DNA of 64,000 nucleotides from Anabaena sphaerica FACHB-251 (GCF_014696825.1 NZ_JACJQU010000002.1:558001-622000), one strand, 5' to 3'. Counted from the first letter of the stretch, positions 28,175 through 36,500 are shown. Translations and numbers: made by a program. Notes: a model not told the origin generated them from the letters alone.

Positions 28175-28198
28175 GTCACACAATCATTACTCAAAGAT
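28175..28198 (+). promoter_or_regulatory. Partial protospacer with GTC PAM matching the CreA-like spacer
   Basis: After GTC (28175-28177; type I-D effectors use GTH) the plus strand reads ACACAATCATTACTC. This matches the first 15 bases of the spacer-like segment except at positions 6, 12 and 13. Within the 11-base seed the only mismatch is position 6, a position not read in type I effectors. Matching falls away after position 15. This is the pattern of a binding site without cleavage. It lies 30-50 bases upstream of the ATG-AAT-TAG frame. Confidence 0.55.
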
Positions 28199-28214
28199 TA
28201 GACTGTTAACTTAA

Positions 28215-28250
28215 AGAGGAGTAATTAAATGAATTAGCTGGTCTAGCTAA
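28215..28250 (+). other. Minimal open reading frame with strong Shine-Dalgarno (possible CreT-type toxin RNA)
   Basis: AGAGGAG (28215-28221), seven bases, then ATG-AAT-TAG (28229-28237) make a two-codon frame with near-ideal ribosome binding. TTAGCT and AGCTAA (28234-28239, 28245-28250) form a small hairpin over the stop codon. CreT RNAs and phage minigenes are toxic by this design, stalling or trapping a tRNA. No product function is otherwise conceivable for two codons. A clear plus-strand promoter was not found. Confidence 0.4.
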
Positions 28251-28303
28251 AAAAGAAAAGATATACTAGGTAGGAGCAACCCAATACAAAAGGAAAAGCT
28301 TCC

Positions 28304-28612
28304 ATGCTCTACCAAAATACTGAATCTCTCCTCGCTAATCTTATACAGAAAGCAGATATTAATACACTAAATCAAGTCGTGACTATACGCTTACTTGGTG
28401 AAGTATGTGAGCATAATTACCGTATTAGTGCTTTAGAAAAAAAACATGAAGAGATATTGCTAAAACTTGACAATTTTGAAAATCAGCTTCAAGAAAACCA
28501 AGAATCAATGAGCGTCCTAGAAGCAGAAATACCGCATTTAAGACATATAGTTTGCAAAAATGAAGATTTAGAGAATCGTTTAACCTTTCTTGAACCAGAA
28601 CCAGAGGACTAA
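28304..28612 (+). CDS. Coiled-coil protein of unknown function inside the cas operon
   Basis: This 102-residue protein lies between cas3' and the MNT antitoxin. The first third is helical (ESLLANLIQKADINTLNQ). Residues about 45-95 are heptad-like and rich in Leu, Glu and Asn (ALEKKHEEILLKLDNFENQL). It ends in an acidic tail (EPEPED). It resembles no Cas family that I know. AAAAGGAAAAG precedes the ATG as a weak ribosome site. It could be part of the toxin-antitoxin module, an accessory CRISPR protein or a passenger gene. Confidence 0.55.
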   Translation: MLYQNTESLLANLIQKADINTLNQVVTIRLLGEVCEHNYRISALEKKHEEILLKLDNFENQLQENQESMSVLEAEIPHLRHIVCKNEDLENRLTFLEPEPED

Positions 28613-28636
28613 AGTGCTATTTACGGCTAGTAGAGT

Positions 28637-28661
28637 GTGCGTTAGCCATAGCGTAACGCAC
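28637..28661. repeat. GTGCGTTA...TAACGCAC hairpin repeat before the MNT gene
   Basis: An 8-bp perfect inverted repeat with a nine-base loop fills most of the 75-bp gap between the coiled-coil gene and the MNT gene. The GTGCGTTA/TAACGCAC motif is a common dispersed repeat in Nostocales. Confidence 0.6.
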
Positions 28662-28687
28662 CAAAATCAAAAATTAGGAAATATGAA

Positions 28688-29140
28688 ATGAAAAACAACA
28701 CTCCCACAATTGCAGAACTTCAAGAACTATCCTCACAACTTCCTGAAAAAATACCTTACTTAAAAATGTTAGTCCTGTTTGGTTCTAGAGCAACTGGGAA
28801 CACTAATGCCAATAGTGACTGGGATTTTGCTGTTTTATGGGATGAGGAAAAATATAATTCATACATAGAAGAACATCCATTAGCTTTGTTTGAGTTACCC
28901 ATGTTGATTGGGGAATTATTTAAAATCAATTCTGACAAAATTGATATTGTTCAATTAAATCAATCTTCTTGGTTAATTGCTCATTTTGTTGCTCGTGACG
29001 GAATTTGTGTGTTTGAGAAATACCCTGGAGAATTTGATAATTTTCGCTCAAATTTCTTAAAAACTGAATCAGAATTAAAAAGATTCCGTCAAGAACAACA
29101 TCGAATAATTGAAATACAACTAAATAAGTGGGAAGCATGA
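28688..29140 (+). CDS. mntA: MNT antitoxin (minimal nucleotidyltransferase, protein AMPylator)
   Basis: The 150-residue protein has the polymerase-beta-fold signature LFGSRATGNTNANSDWDF, that is GS-x10-DxD, with a third acidic residue in DKIDIV. This is the minimal nucleotidyltransferase of HEPN-MNT modules. The A. flos-aquae relative, also next to a type I-D CRISPR locus, neutralises the HEPN RNase by di-AMPylation of its active-site tyrosine (published work, from memory). The stop codon overlaps the HEPN ATG in an ATGA tetranucleotide, so the two are translationally coupled. An AGGA lies upstream of the ATG. Confidence 0.9.
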   Translation: MKNNTPTIAELQELSSQLPEKIPYLKMLVLFGSRATGNTNANSDWDFAVLWDEEKYNSYIEEHPLALFELPMLIGELFKINSDKIDIVQLNQSSWLIAHFVARDGICVFEKYPGEFDNFRSNFLKTESELKRFRQEQHRIIEIQLNKWEA

Positions 29141-29580
29141 ATAATATAGACTCAGAAATAGTTTTAGCTAGACTACAGCTAATTACCAAATATTACAATA
29201 CCTTAGAAGAATTTTCTTCTATTAGTCTTGATGAATTTTTAGCTGATTTTCGTCAACAGCTTATTGTAGAAAGACTCCTGCAATTAATGACTCAAGGTGC
29301 AATAGACATCAACGATCATATATTGTCAAAATTCAACCCTGGAAAATCTTACACTAATTTTGAGGCTTTCATTGAATTAGGTAAATCTCAAATAATTACA
29401 TCAGAATTAGCGAAACAAATAGCACCATCATCAGGATTAAGAAATCGTCTAGTTCATGAATATGATGATATAGATCCAAATCAAGTTTTTAAAGCAATTA
29501 ATTTTGCCTTACAGCAATATCCACTTTACGTCAGACAAATCAACTCTTATTTAATTTCATTGGCAGAAGACAATGGCTAA
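29137..29580 (+). CDS. hepT: HEPN toxin (tRNA-cleaving RNase)
   Basis: From the ATG at 29137 the protein has 147 residues and carries the HEPN motif RX4HXY as R102-NRLV-H107-E-Y109. Y109 is the residue number reported as the AMPylation target in the A. flos-aquae HEPN, which supports this start over the upstream GTG at 29128. The family member removes bases from tRNA 3' ends and blocks translation unless modified by MNT. The gene overlaps MNT by 4 bp and cas10d by 8 bp, so toxin, antitoxin and effector subunit are made from one coupled message. Confidence 0.9.
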   Translation: MNNIDSEIVLARLQLITKYYNTLEEFSSISLDEFLADFRQQLIVERLLQLMTQGAIDINDHILSKFNPGKSYTNFEAFIELGKSQIITSELAKQIAPSSGLRNRLVHEYDDIDPNQVFKAINFALQQYPLYVRQINSYLISLAEDNG

Positions 29581-32500
29581 AAAAAGTAAAGATGCAAATG
29601 AATATCAACAATTATCACTTCTAGAAATAGAGAATAATTCAGATTATGAAACTTCAGATGATGATTGGTTATTGGGTGACTTTGGTTTTGATGGTGATGA
29701 TAATAGAACGATTGAAACCAAAGGACAATTACTCACACTCAAACTATTAAAAGAAGCAATACAATCGCAAAATCCAAATGATCAAGTCATGGCAGATTTT
29801 AGCGAATATGTATTACCAAACTTGCTAAAAATCGCTATTGGTGTCACCGCTAAAGGTGGTAAATTCTTTGATGAAATAGACGAAAAACGAGAAGCCGAAG
29901 GTAAAACCAAAGTTAGACGAAATAACGCTGCTGATCAATCTTTAAATACACACTTACTTAATGGCTTATTTCCAGCAAATTTAATTGAGCAAAGATTAGA
30001 AAAACTGGATACCACAGTAAAAAGGGTTGTAAAAGATAAAGAAAGGCGTTTAGTAATTGCTGGTTTTATTCTCCATGACTTTGAAAAATTCCCAGATGCA
30101 CCTGAAGACTGTCGCAAACTACCTTTAGATGAACATAAAAAAATCATTGATGAAAAAATTCGACAATTAGGACTTGATAAATTTATCAATCCCAATAATC
30201 CCGAAATTTATCAAGAACATATTGATGATTTATTGTGTATGGCTTATAATGCACAAATTCGCTGGGATACTAACTGGAATTTTTCGGAATTTGGGTTAAA
30301 TCCTGTTCTTAAAGATCGCACGATTCGCAGTTTATGTGATTTAACTCGTTTAGCTGATTTACTTTCTTCAATTATTAAACATCCTCAAGATTCAGAAAAT
30401 AGGGCATTAAATGAAATTCTCCATAGTCTCAGTGATGGAAAACTGAAGTTTACTTATCATCACATTGCCGAAAATAGAGGTGTTTTAACCAATGTTGTTA
30501 ATAATGCTGTAATTGAAGCTCACACTAACTTAAATACTGACGAAAATAGATATTATCAACCTTTGTTATATCTACCAACAGGGGTAATTTATCTAGCGTT
30601 GCGTAATGCTCCTCCTATCTCACCAGAAATTTTACCAGATATGGTAGTTAATAAAATTAAATCTCTTTGTAGAGATCAATTAAAACTCAGACAAACGGGA
30701 TTTGGTAGAGATGGAAAAGGTATGAAATATGCTGAATATTACAATCTATTTTTTGAATCTCCAGGTTTAATGCAAGTTGCTTTAGATGCTACTTTACGGA
30801 TTTTAAATACAGGTAAAACATCTGTTGGTAAAAGTCGCAGTGAGAATTTAGTTAAGTTCCAAAAACAAAATGTTTTATCTGCTGATTATGATTTTCAATT
30901 TGATGATGATATTCGCATTGATCAAATTGCCGAATTTGGAGATTTAATTACTCGCAAAATTTGGGATGAAATAGTTAATAAAATTGAAACTGAAAGGAAG
31001 AAAGATAAAAAACTTCCACAAGTTCCAGATTTTGATTTAACTCATAAAGTTGCTGAATTTTGGAATTTAACAGAATATCTACCGCAGATTCGAGAAATTC
31101 AACGCATTAATGAAAGTTTGAAAGAACAAAAACTCAAAGGTAATACAGGAGGTGTACCTTATGAATGGTATTATCTAGCGGCTAAATATTTAGAGAAAAA
31201 TCCAGGTATTGAAGATGTGCGGGAAAATTGTCAACAGGTAATCTATTACTTGACAGATTTAATTTCTCCAATTCTTGCACAATATCAATTACCTGATGGT
31301 TGGGATGATTTAAGGTTATGGGTATTAAGAGTTGTTATGTTACCCACTACCAATACAGAAACATCTGTAAAAACTGAAGTTGATAATTTTATCAATGAGT
31401 TGAGTAATTATAATGCTGCTAAAAAGCCAGGGAGAGGTAAACAATTAATCTGCTCAATTTCTCATTCTGCATACACTGTAACTGAGCAAATGGAATCAGC
31501 AGTTTTATTTACACCCCAAGTTTATACAAATAAACAAATGTTAGGAGGTTCTAACGCTAAACGCAACATTTCCAGTATTGCTGGTGTGGAAATGATGCTC
31601 AGACAAATATTAATGAATCAAACTCAAGCTGTAGGTAAAAGATTTGAAGATGGTAAATATCGCTATCTCTACTTTTATCCAACTTATTACTTCACTCCAG
31701 AAACTAATAAGTTTTTACAAAAAGCTTACATGAATATTGCTCAAACTCGTTTTGACACGAGCATTCGTAATCATTTCATCAGTAAAGATTTACAGGTTGA
31801 TTTAGGTAAAGAAAATTATCAAAGTGTTGATAGTTTCTTAATTGATGAAAATTTAGATAGTGAAAAAGACCGCACATTTAAACTTTCCTATCCAGACGAT
31901 TTAACATTTTACTTCATGGCTTTACCACCAGGACGAGATAGCACTGATACAGAATCTTGGGTAATGCCGAGTTGGTTAGCGTTTGCTTTCCCCATGATTT
32001 TAGATGTCAAAACTGTAGTTTCCGAGTCTCCTATTCCCCCATTTAATGATGGTGCAGAATTTGAAGAAACGGTATTTCTTGATAGTGCGCCTCATGCTTT
32101 CCGTACTTTGGTGAAAAGAGATAGATTCAGACTTGATTACATTCTGGAAGGTTGGGAAGAGTACGGTATTCAATATCCTGCACCTTTAAATGTTTTAACT
32201 GCTGCTTACGCTATTCATTTAGATGTGAATGCGAGACAAGGAAAGACTGGATATGATGCTAATTGGGGGAAATTTACGGAATTAGCAAAGGATTTTGAAA
32301 CCAGTCCTCTATATGTCTTTGCTTATCTGAATAAATGGGTGCGTAACCAAGGAGTTGAAACAGCAAGAATTGAAAAAATAAAACTTTACACCTATCATTT
32401 TTACCCTTGTTTTGACCCTTATACAAAATTTGATTCTAATGAGGAGAAATTAATTGTGGGAGAAAAATCAACTTTGAATCATCCAAAGAAATTAACGGAA

Positions 32501-32917
32501 CTTTATCGCCGATTTTATCGAGCCAATAAAAGGTTTAATCCGAAAGCTAATGCAGTTTTAAAACCCATTGATATCGCTGCAGAAACTATTCTCAAAGCAG
32601 ATTCCAGTGTATTTGATGGAGAAACTTTAATTTCAGCCGTAGCAGCAGAGGTTTTTAAACTGATGGATCGGGTACATTCTTCTACTGCGGAAGGACGTTG
32701 GATGATGAATAAAAGGGAGGAGGAAAGACAAGCAGTTTTAGAGTTTGCAAACTATTTTGTAGTTGATGTATTTGAAGGAAGTTTTAAGAGCGATCGCGCA
32801 CGGTTAGCAGGCCGTCAATTAAATCTAATTCGAGATACCTGTGAATTTCTTTATCGTTTAGAAGATGACAAAGAAAACGCCGAGAAATCTAAATCTGAAA
32901 ATGATGAAAATCAATAA
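29573..32917 (+). CDS. cas10d: Type I-D large subunit Cas10d (Csc3) with HD nuclease
   Basis: This 1114-residue protein has an N-terminal HD-type domain with THLLNGLF near residue 130 and LHDFEKF (H168-D169). Degenerate palm-like regions and a helical C-terminus follow. No GGDD cyclase motif was seen, consistent with Cas10d. In type I-D the HD domain of this subunit performs target DNA cleavage, with Cas3' supplying helicase activity. The acidic Ser/Asp-rich N-terminal tail (residues 20-45) is low complexity. Its ATG lies inside the end of hepT (8-bp overlap). A 109-bp palindromic element separates it from csc2. Confidence 0.93.
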   Translation: MAKKSKDANEYQQLSLLEIENNSDYETSDDDWLLGDFGFDGDDNRTIETKGQLLTLKLLKEAIQSQNPNDQVMADFSEYVLPNLLKIAIGVTAKGGKFFDEIDEKREAEGKTKVRRNNAADQSLNTHLLNGLFPANLIEQRLEKLDTTVKRVVKDKERRLVIAGFILHDFEKFPDAPEDCRKLPLDEHKKIIDEKIRQLGLDKFINPNNPEIYQEHIDDLLCMAYNAQIRWDTNWNFSEFGLNPVLKDRTIRSLCDLTRLADLLSSIIKHPQDSENRALNEILHSLSDGKLKFTYHHIAENRGVLTNVVNNAVIEAHTNLNTDENRYYQPLLYLPTGVIYLALRNAPPISPEILPDMVVNKIKSLCRDQLKLRQTGFGRDGKGMKYAEYYNLFFESPGLMQVALDATLRILNTGKTSVGKSRSENLVKFQKQNVLSADYDFQFDDDIRIDQIAEFGDLITRKIWDEIVNKIETERKKDKKLPQVPDFDLTHKVAEFWNLTEYLPQIREIQRINESLKEQKLKGNTGGVPYEWYYLAAKYLEKNPGIEDVRENCQQVIYYLTDLISPILAQYQLPDGWDDLRLWVLRVVMLPTTNTETSVKTEVDNFINELSNYNAAKKPGRGKQLICSISHSAYTVTEQMESAVLFTPQVYTNKQMLGGSNAKRNISSIAGVEMMLRQILMNQTQAVGKRFEDGKYRYLYFYPTYYFTPETNKFLQKAYMNIAQTRFDTSIRNHFISKDLQVDLGKENYQSVDSFLIDENLDSEKDRTFKLSYPDDLTFYFMALPPGRDSTDTESWVMPSWLAFAFPMILDVKTVVSESPIPPFNDGAEFEETVFLDSAPHAFRTLVKRDRFRLDYILEGWEEYGIQYPAPLNVLTAAYAIHLDVNARQGKTGYDANWGKFTELAKDFETSPLYVFAYLNKWVRNQGVETARIEKIKLYTYHFYPCFDPYTKFDSNEEKLIVGEKSTLNHPKKLTELYRRFYRANKRFNPKANAVLKPIDIAAETILKADSSVFDGETLISAVAAEVFKLMDRVHSSTAEGRWMMNKREEERQAVLEFANYFVVDVFEGSFKSDRARLAGRQLNLIRDTCEFLYRLEDDKENAEKSKSENDENQ

Positions 32918-32928
32918 TCACTCCACAT

Positions 32929-33037
32929 CTCGTTCCCAGTCTCTGACTGGGAATGCCTAACGGAGTCTCTGACTCTACTTATTTTACAGAAGGCAGAGCC
33001 TTCAAAAATTCATTCCCATACAGAGTATGGGAACGAG
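32929..33037. repeat. Nested palindromic element between cas10d and csc2
   Basis: CTCGTTCCCAG...CTGGGAATG at the left and CATTCCCA...TGGGAACGAG at the right are each hairpins and are also inverted relative to one another, so the whole 109 bp can fold into one long stem. GGCAGAGCCTTC lies in the middle. This repeat type is frequent between genes in filamentous cyanobacteria. It occupies nearly the whole gap. Confidence 0.8.
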
Positions 33038-33073
33038 GAATTTACATCTATTACCTAACCTTTGGAGAAAATC

Positions 33074-34117
33074 ATGGCACTTTTAAAAACCGTTGACGCT
33101 AAATTATTTCAATCAGAAATTCCCTACAAACCAATGGGAAAATATGCCCATTTTCTCACCATTCGCATTACTGAATCTTACCCTTTATTCCAAACAGATT
33201 CAGAACTAAATAAAGCACGGGTAAGGGCTGGTGTTAAAGATAAAAATACCATTAGCCGTCTTTCCATGTTCAAGCGTAAACAATCCACACCAGAAAGATT
33301 AGTAGGTCGTGAACTATTGCGGAAATACGAATTTATGACAGCAGAAGAATGTGAATATAACGTATCTTTTGCAATGGATAATCCTGATTGCATTATTTAC
33401 GGTTTCGCTATTGGTGACTCTGGTTCTGAGAAATCAAAAGTTGTGGTAGATACTGCATTTTCAATTACCGCTTTTGATGAATCTCATGAAACATTTACTC
33501 TCAATGCACCTTTTGAAAATGGTACAATGGCTTCTAAGGGAGAAAGTGGTTCTAAACCTGGTGAAGTTACCAGTAGAATTAACCAACAAGACCACATCAG
33601 ACCACAGGTATTTTTCCCTAGCATTGTTACATTAAAAGACCCCACAGAAGCAAGTTTTTTGTATGTCTTGAATAACATCCTGAGAACTCGTCACTATGGC
33701 GCACAAACAACCCGCACAGGTAGAGTCAGAAACGAGTTAATAGGTGTTATTTTTGCTGATGGAGAAATTACCAGTAATCTCCGTTGGACTCAAGCAATAT
33801 ATGACGAAATGAGGGTTAATAATACTCTCAAATCACCAGATCCTTTAGATGAAGATGATGTAATTACTGCTGCTAAAAATGCAATTAAAAATTTAATGGC
33901 AGACGAATTTATTGTACATACAGACTTTATTGGTGATGCGTTTTTACCTCTATTAAATGAAGTCAAAAACCTCACAAATAACGAAGCAGGAATTAAATCA
34001 CTCCTACAGCAAGCTAATGATGAAGCTAAGGCTTATGCTAAAAAGCATATTAAAGGTAAGTCTGAAGAAGCAAAAACCGCAAAATCAAAAGCAGGTAAAA
34101 ATGCGAAAGCGGAGTAA
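33074..34117 (+). CDS. csc2: Type I-D Cas7 subunit Csc2
   Basis: The 347-residue protein belongs to the Csc2/Cas7d family, recognisable from MGKYAHFLTIRITESYPLFQ, a long central region with TSRINQQDHIRPQVFFPS, and YGAQTTRTGRVRNELIGVIF. It forms the crRNA-binding backbone of the effector. The start at 33074 is preferred because GGAG lies six bases upstream. The in-frame TTG at 33062 would overlap that ribosome site. The C-terminus is rich in Ala and Lys. The csc1 ATG follows after six bases. Confidence 0.93.
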   Translation: MALLKTVDAKLFQSEIPYKPMGKYAHFLTIRITESYPLFQTDSELNKARVRAGVKDKNTISRLSMFKRKQSTPERLVGRELLRKYEFMTAEECEYNVSFAMDNPDCIIYGFAIGDSGSEKSKVVVDTAFSITAFDESHETFTLNAPFENGTMASKGESGSKPGEVTSRINQQDHIRPQVFFPSIVTLKDPTEASFLYVLNNILRTRHYGAQTTRTGRVRNELIGVIFADGEITSNLRWTQAIYDEMRVNNTLKSPDPLDEDDVITAAKNAIKNLMADEFIVHTDFIGDAFLPLLNEVKNLTNNEAGIKSLLQQANDEAKAYAKKHIKGKSEEAKTAKSKAGKNAKAE

Positions 34118-34123
34118 CAAAAA

Positions 34124-34831
34124 ATGGTGTTTATCTACCGTTGTCAATTAGAACTACATGACAGCCTCTATTTTGCCACTCGTGAAATTGGCAGACTCTA
34201 CGAAACAGAGCCAATAATTCACAATTATGCCCTCTGTTATGCACTCGGTTTAATTGATAGTCAGATCTACTCAACAACCGTTGCTGAAGAAGATTCCTAT
34301 CGCTATTTCTGCCCCGAACAAGTGCCAAAATATGAAGCACATTTAACGCCTTTAAATCAACAAGGAATCTATATAACTCCCGCTCGTTCTTTGAATCATA
34401 CGGCTATTCTGAGTACATGGAAATATGCCAATAATAACTACCATGTAGAAATGGAAAAAACCCAAAAGAATATTCCCAGTTTTGGACGAGCAAAGGAAAT
34501 TGCACCGGAAACTCAATTTGAGTTTTTTCTCATCTCGCAAAAAGAGATTAAATTACCTAAATGGGTTCGCTTAGGTAAATGGATGAGTAAGGCAGAAATT
34601 ATGGTTAATAAATTACCACAACCAAAAACTAAAACTGGTTTATTTACCTGCACTCATCCTTTAAATCCCTTAGATGTCATGTTTACTAATCAAGTCATTA
34701 GTTATGATGTGGTAAATATGCCGCCAGTTAGCCTCATTCAAAATGTGCAAATTCAAGGAGAATATTACTATTTTGATGATATCAAAAATGTAAAACTTCC
34801 CAAACAAATGCAATACCGTTTTCGGGCTTAG
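34124..34831 (+). CDS. csc1: Type I-D Cas5 subunit Csc1
   Basis: The 235-residue protein matches Csc1/Cas5d: a RAMP-like start (VFIYRCQLELHDSLYFATREIG), YALCYALGLIDSQIYS and a C-terminal MPPVSLIQNVQIQGEYYYF. It caps the 5' handle of the crRNA and helps PAM recognition. It begins six bases after csc2, so they are certainly co-transcribed. Confidence 0.92.
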   Translation: MVFIYRCQLELHDSLYFATREIGRLYETEPIIHNYALCYALGLIDSQIYSTTVAEEDSYRYFCPEQVPKYEAHLTPLNQQGIYITPARSLNHTAILSTWKYANNNYHVEMEKTQKNIPSFGRAKEIAPETQFEFFLISQKEIKLPKWVRLGKWMSKAEIMVNKLPQPKTKTGLFTCTHPLNPLDVMFTNQVISYDVVNMPPVSLIQNVQIQGEYYYFDDIKNVKLPKQMQYRFRA

Positions 34832-34860
34832 AATCTCCAAATTTGCATTTAACTCTTGTG

Positions 34861-34881
34861 GGGTGGGTATCTTGCCCGCCC
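34861..34881 (+). repeat. GC-rich hairpin between csc1 and cas6
   Basis: GGGTGGG and CCCGCCC form a 7-bp stem (one G-T pair) with a short loop, in the 102-bp gap between csc1 and cas6. The string is a known-looking dispersed hairpin (GGGTGGGTATCTTGCCCGCC). It could weaken read-through or stabilise the upstream mRNA. Confidence 0.6.
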
Positions 34882-34933
34882 TTGATACAGCAAAATATCA
34901 AATGGGAATTACTCCACTTTCAACTATTAAATC

Positions 34934-35752
34934 ATGCCCCATAGTCTCATCCTGAACATTACCCCCCAATCTCCCATCTACCCCAATTTTCTCACCGGCA
35001 GACATTACCACGCCTTATTCCTTAACCTAGTGAGTTCTGTTGATAGAAAATTAGGAGACTACCTACACGAATCAAACGCCGATAAAGCCTTTACCCTCTC
35101 ACCATTGCAGGTACAAAGTAAACATAAAAATCAATCTCTCATCTTGCAATATGAACATCAAAAACCGATTTCTGCTGGTACTCCCTGTTGGTGGCGGATA
35201 TCTTTATTAGATGACAAATTATTTAGTCAACTCACACCTTTATGGTTGAATCTTAACCCGGAACAACCTTGGCATTTAGGGTCAGCTAATTTATATATTA
35301 CCAGTATTCAAGGTACACCTCAATCTACCCAACCTTGGGCTAATGTTTGTACTTATGCTCAATTATATGAACAAGCAAGTGAGAAAGACCGCATCATTAA
35401 TTTCATTTTCTCTACACCTGTAGCCTTTCGTCAAGGTGGATTTGATAATGTTTTACCTACCAAGGAATCTGTATTTAATAGTTTGTTGAATCGCTGGAAT
35501 AAATATAGCGGAATTGAATTAAATAATATTTCCTTTGAATCAGTTTATCCTAGTGCTTTTAATATCCAAACTGAAGTTATTAGCAACTATGAAAATAAAT
35601 TTATTGGTTGTTTAGGTGAAATTAGCTATCGCATTCTGGGCAATGTGGAAACAATAGGAATTAAGCAAATTAACGCTTTGGCTGATTTTGTTTTATATGC
35701 GGGAATAGGACGTAAAACAACAATGGGAATGGGAATGGTAAGAAGAAAGTAG
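34934..35752 (+). CDS. cas6: CRISPR pre-crRNA endonuclease Cas6
   Basis: The 272-residue RAMP protein ends in the Gly-rich loop GIGRKTTMGMGMVRR typical of Cas6, and carries a conserved N-terminal GRHYHALFLNLVSS segment with two His that could be catalytic. It cuts the repeat 8 bases upstream of each spacer, giving the ATTGAAAC handle. The stop codon TAG (35750-35752) is formed by the first bases of a repeat element. Confidence 0.9.
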   Translation: MPHSLILNITPQSPIYPNFLTGRHYHALFLNLVSSVDRKLGDYLHESNADKAFTLSPLQVQSKHKNQSLILQYEHQKPISAGTPCWWRISLLDDKLFSQLTPLWLNLNPEQPWHLGSANLYITSIQGTPQSTQPWANVCTYAQLYEQASEKDRIINFIFSTPVAFRQGGFDNVLPTKESVFNSLLNRWNKYSGIELNNISFESVYPSAFNIQTEVISNYENKFIGCLGEISYRILGNVETIGIKQINALADFVLYAGIGRKTTMGMGMVRRK

Positions 35753-35833
35753 GTTGGGTTGACGTAAGGAAACCCAACATGATCACATTATTAATGTTTT
35801 TGTTGGGTTACGCTGTCGCTTAACCCAACCTAC
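35749..35833. mobile_element. 85-bp palindromic element that supplies the cas6 stop codon
   Basis: GTAGGTTGGGTT (35749-35760) and AACCCAACCTAC (35822-35833) are perfect terminal inverted repeats. A second inverted pair (AAACCCAACA, TGTTGGGTTAC) lies inside. The left end overlaps the cas6 stop codon. This is a MITE-like dispersed element. Confidence 0.75.
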
Positions 35834-35884
35834 AGATGAATTGTTTTTTATTTATTGTCTTGAAAATCTAATTGTGAATATTTT

Positions 35885-36493
35885 ATGCTGTCCCTTGTTA
35901 CCTCTGCTGATGATTATGTGAATATTGCCTCATTAAATCAATATTCCTACTGTCCCCATCGTTGTTGGTTGATTCATTGTGCAGGTGAGTTTATTGATAA
36001 TCAATACACTATTGAAGGCACAAGTTTACATGAACGAGTTCACACTATTGGAGAAGGAAACCGTGAGGAAACTTACCAAATACGGGCAATTTATCTCAAG
36101 TCTGATCAATATCAATTAGTTGGTAAGTCTGATTTAATTGAATTTGAAAATGGTGAATATTACCCAATTGAATATAAACGCGGACGTAAAGGAGAATGGG
36201 ATAATGATGAGTTACAAGTTTGCGCTCAGGCTTTGTGTTTGGAGGAAATGACGGGTAAAAATATCAATTTTGGTTATATTTATTATGCTCAATCTCATCA
36301 ACGTCAATTAGTAGAAATTACGCCAGAATTAAGAGCTAGTACCATTGCCACTATTGAAGCTGTGCAAATGTTGTTGTTTACAGGTGCAATGCCAAAACCT
36401 GTAAAAACAAAACGTTGTGATGGTTGTAGTTTATATTCTCGATGTTTGCCTCAAGCTGTTGAGAAGGTGGGGCGTTATCAAGAGGCAAATTGA
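35885..36493 (+). CDS. cas4: CRISPR exonuclease Cas4
   Basis: The 202-residue protein has the iron-sulfur cysteines C23 (YCPHRC) and C178, C181, C187 (RCDGCSLYSRC), and the RecB-type nuclease motifs GKSDLIEF and PIEYKRG. It trims prespacers and selects for PAM before integration by Cas1-Cas2. It is separated from cas6 by a palindromic element and from cas1 by another. Confidence 0.93.
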   Translation: MLSLVTSADDYVNIASLNQYSYCPHRCWLIHCAGEFIDNQYTIEGTSLHERVHTIGEGNREETYQIRAIYLKSDQYQLVGKSDLIEFENGEYYPIEYKRGRKGEWDNDELQVCAQALCLEEMTGKNINFGYIYYAQSHQRQLVEITPELRASTIATIEAVQMLLFTGAMPKPVKTKRCDGCSLYSRCLPQAVEKVGRYQEAN

Positions 36494-36500
36494 AAAACCC

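Noticed and set aside
28926-29189. Minus-strand frames opposite MNT and HEPN
   Set aside because: They are complementary shadows of the two conserved genes, with no ribosome site and no family resemblance.
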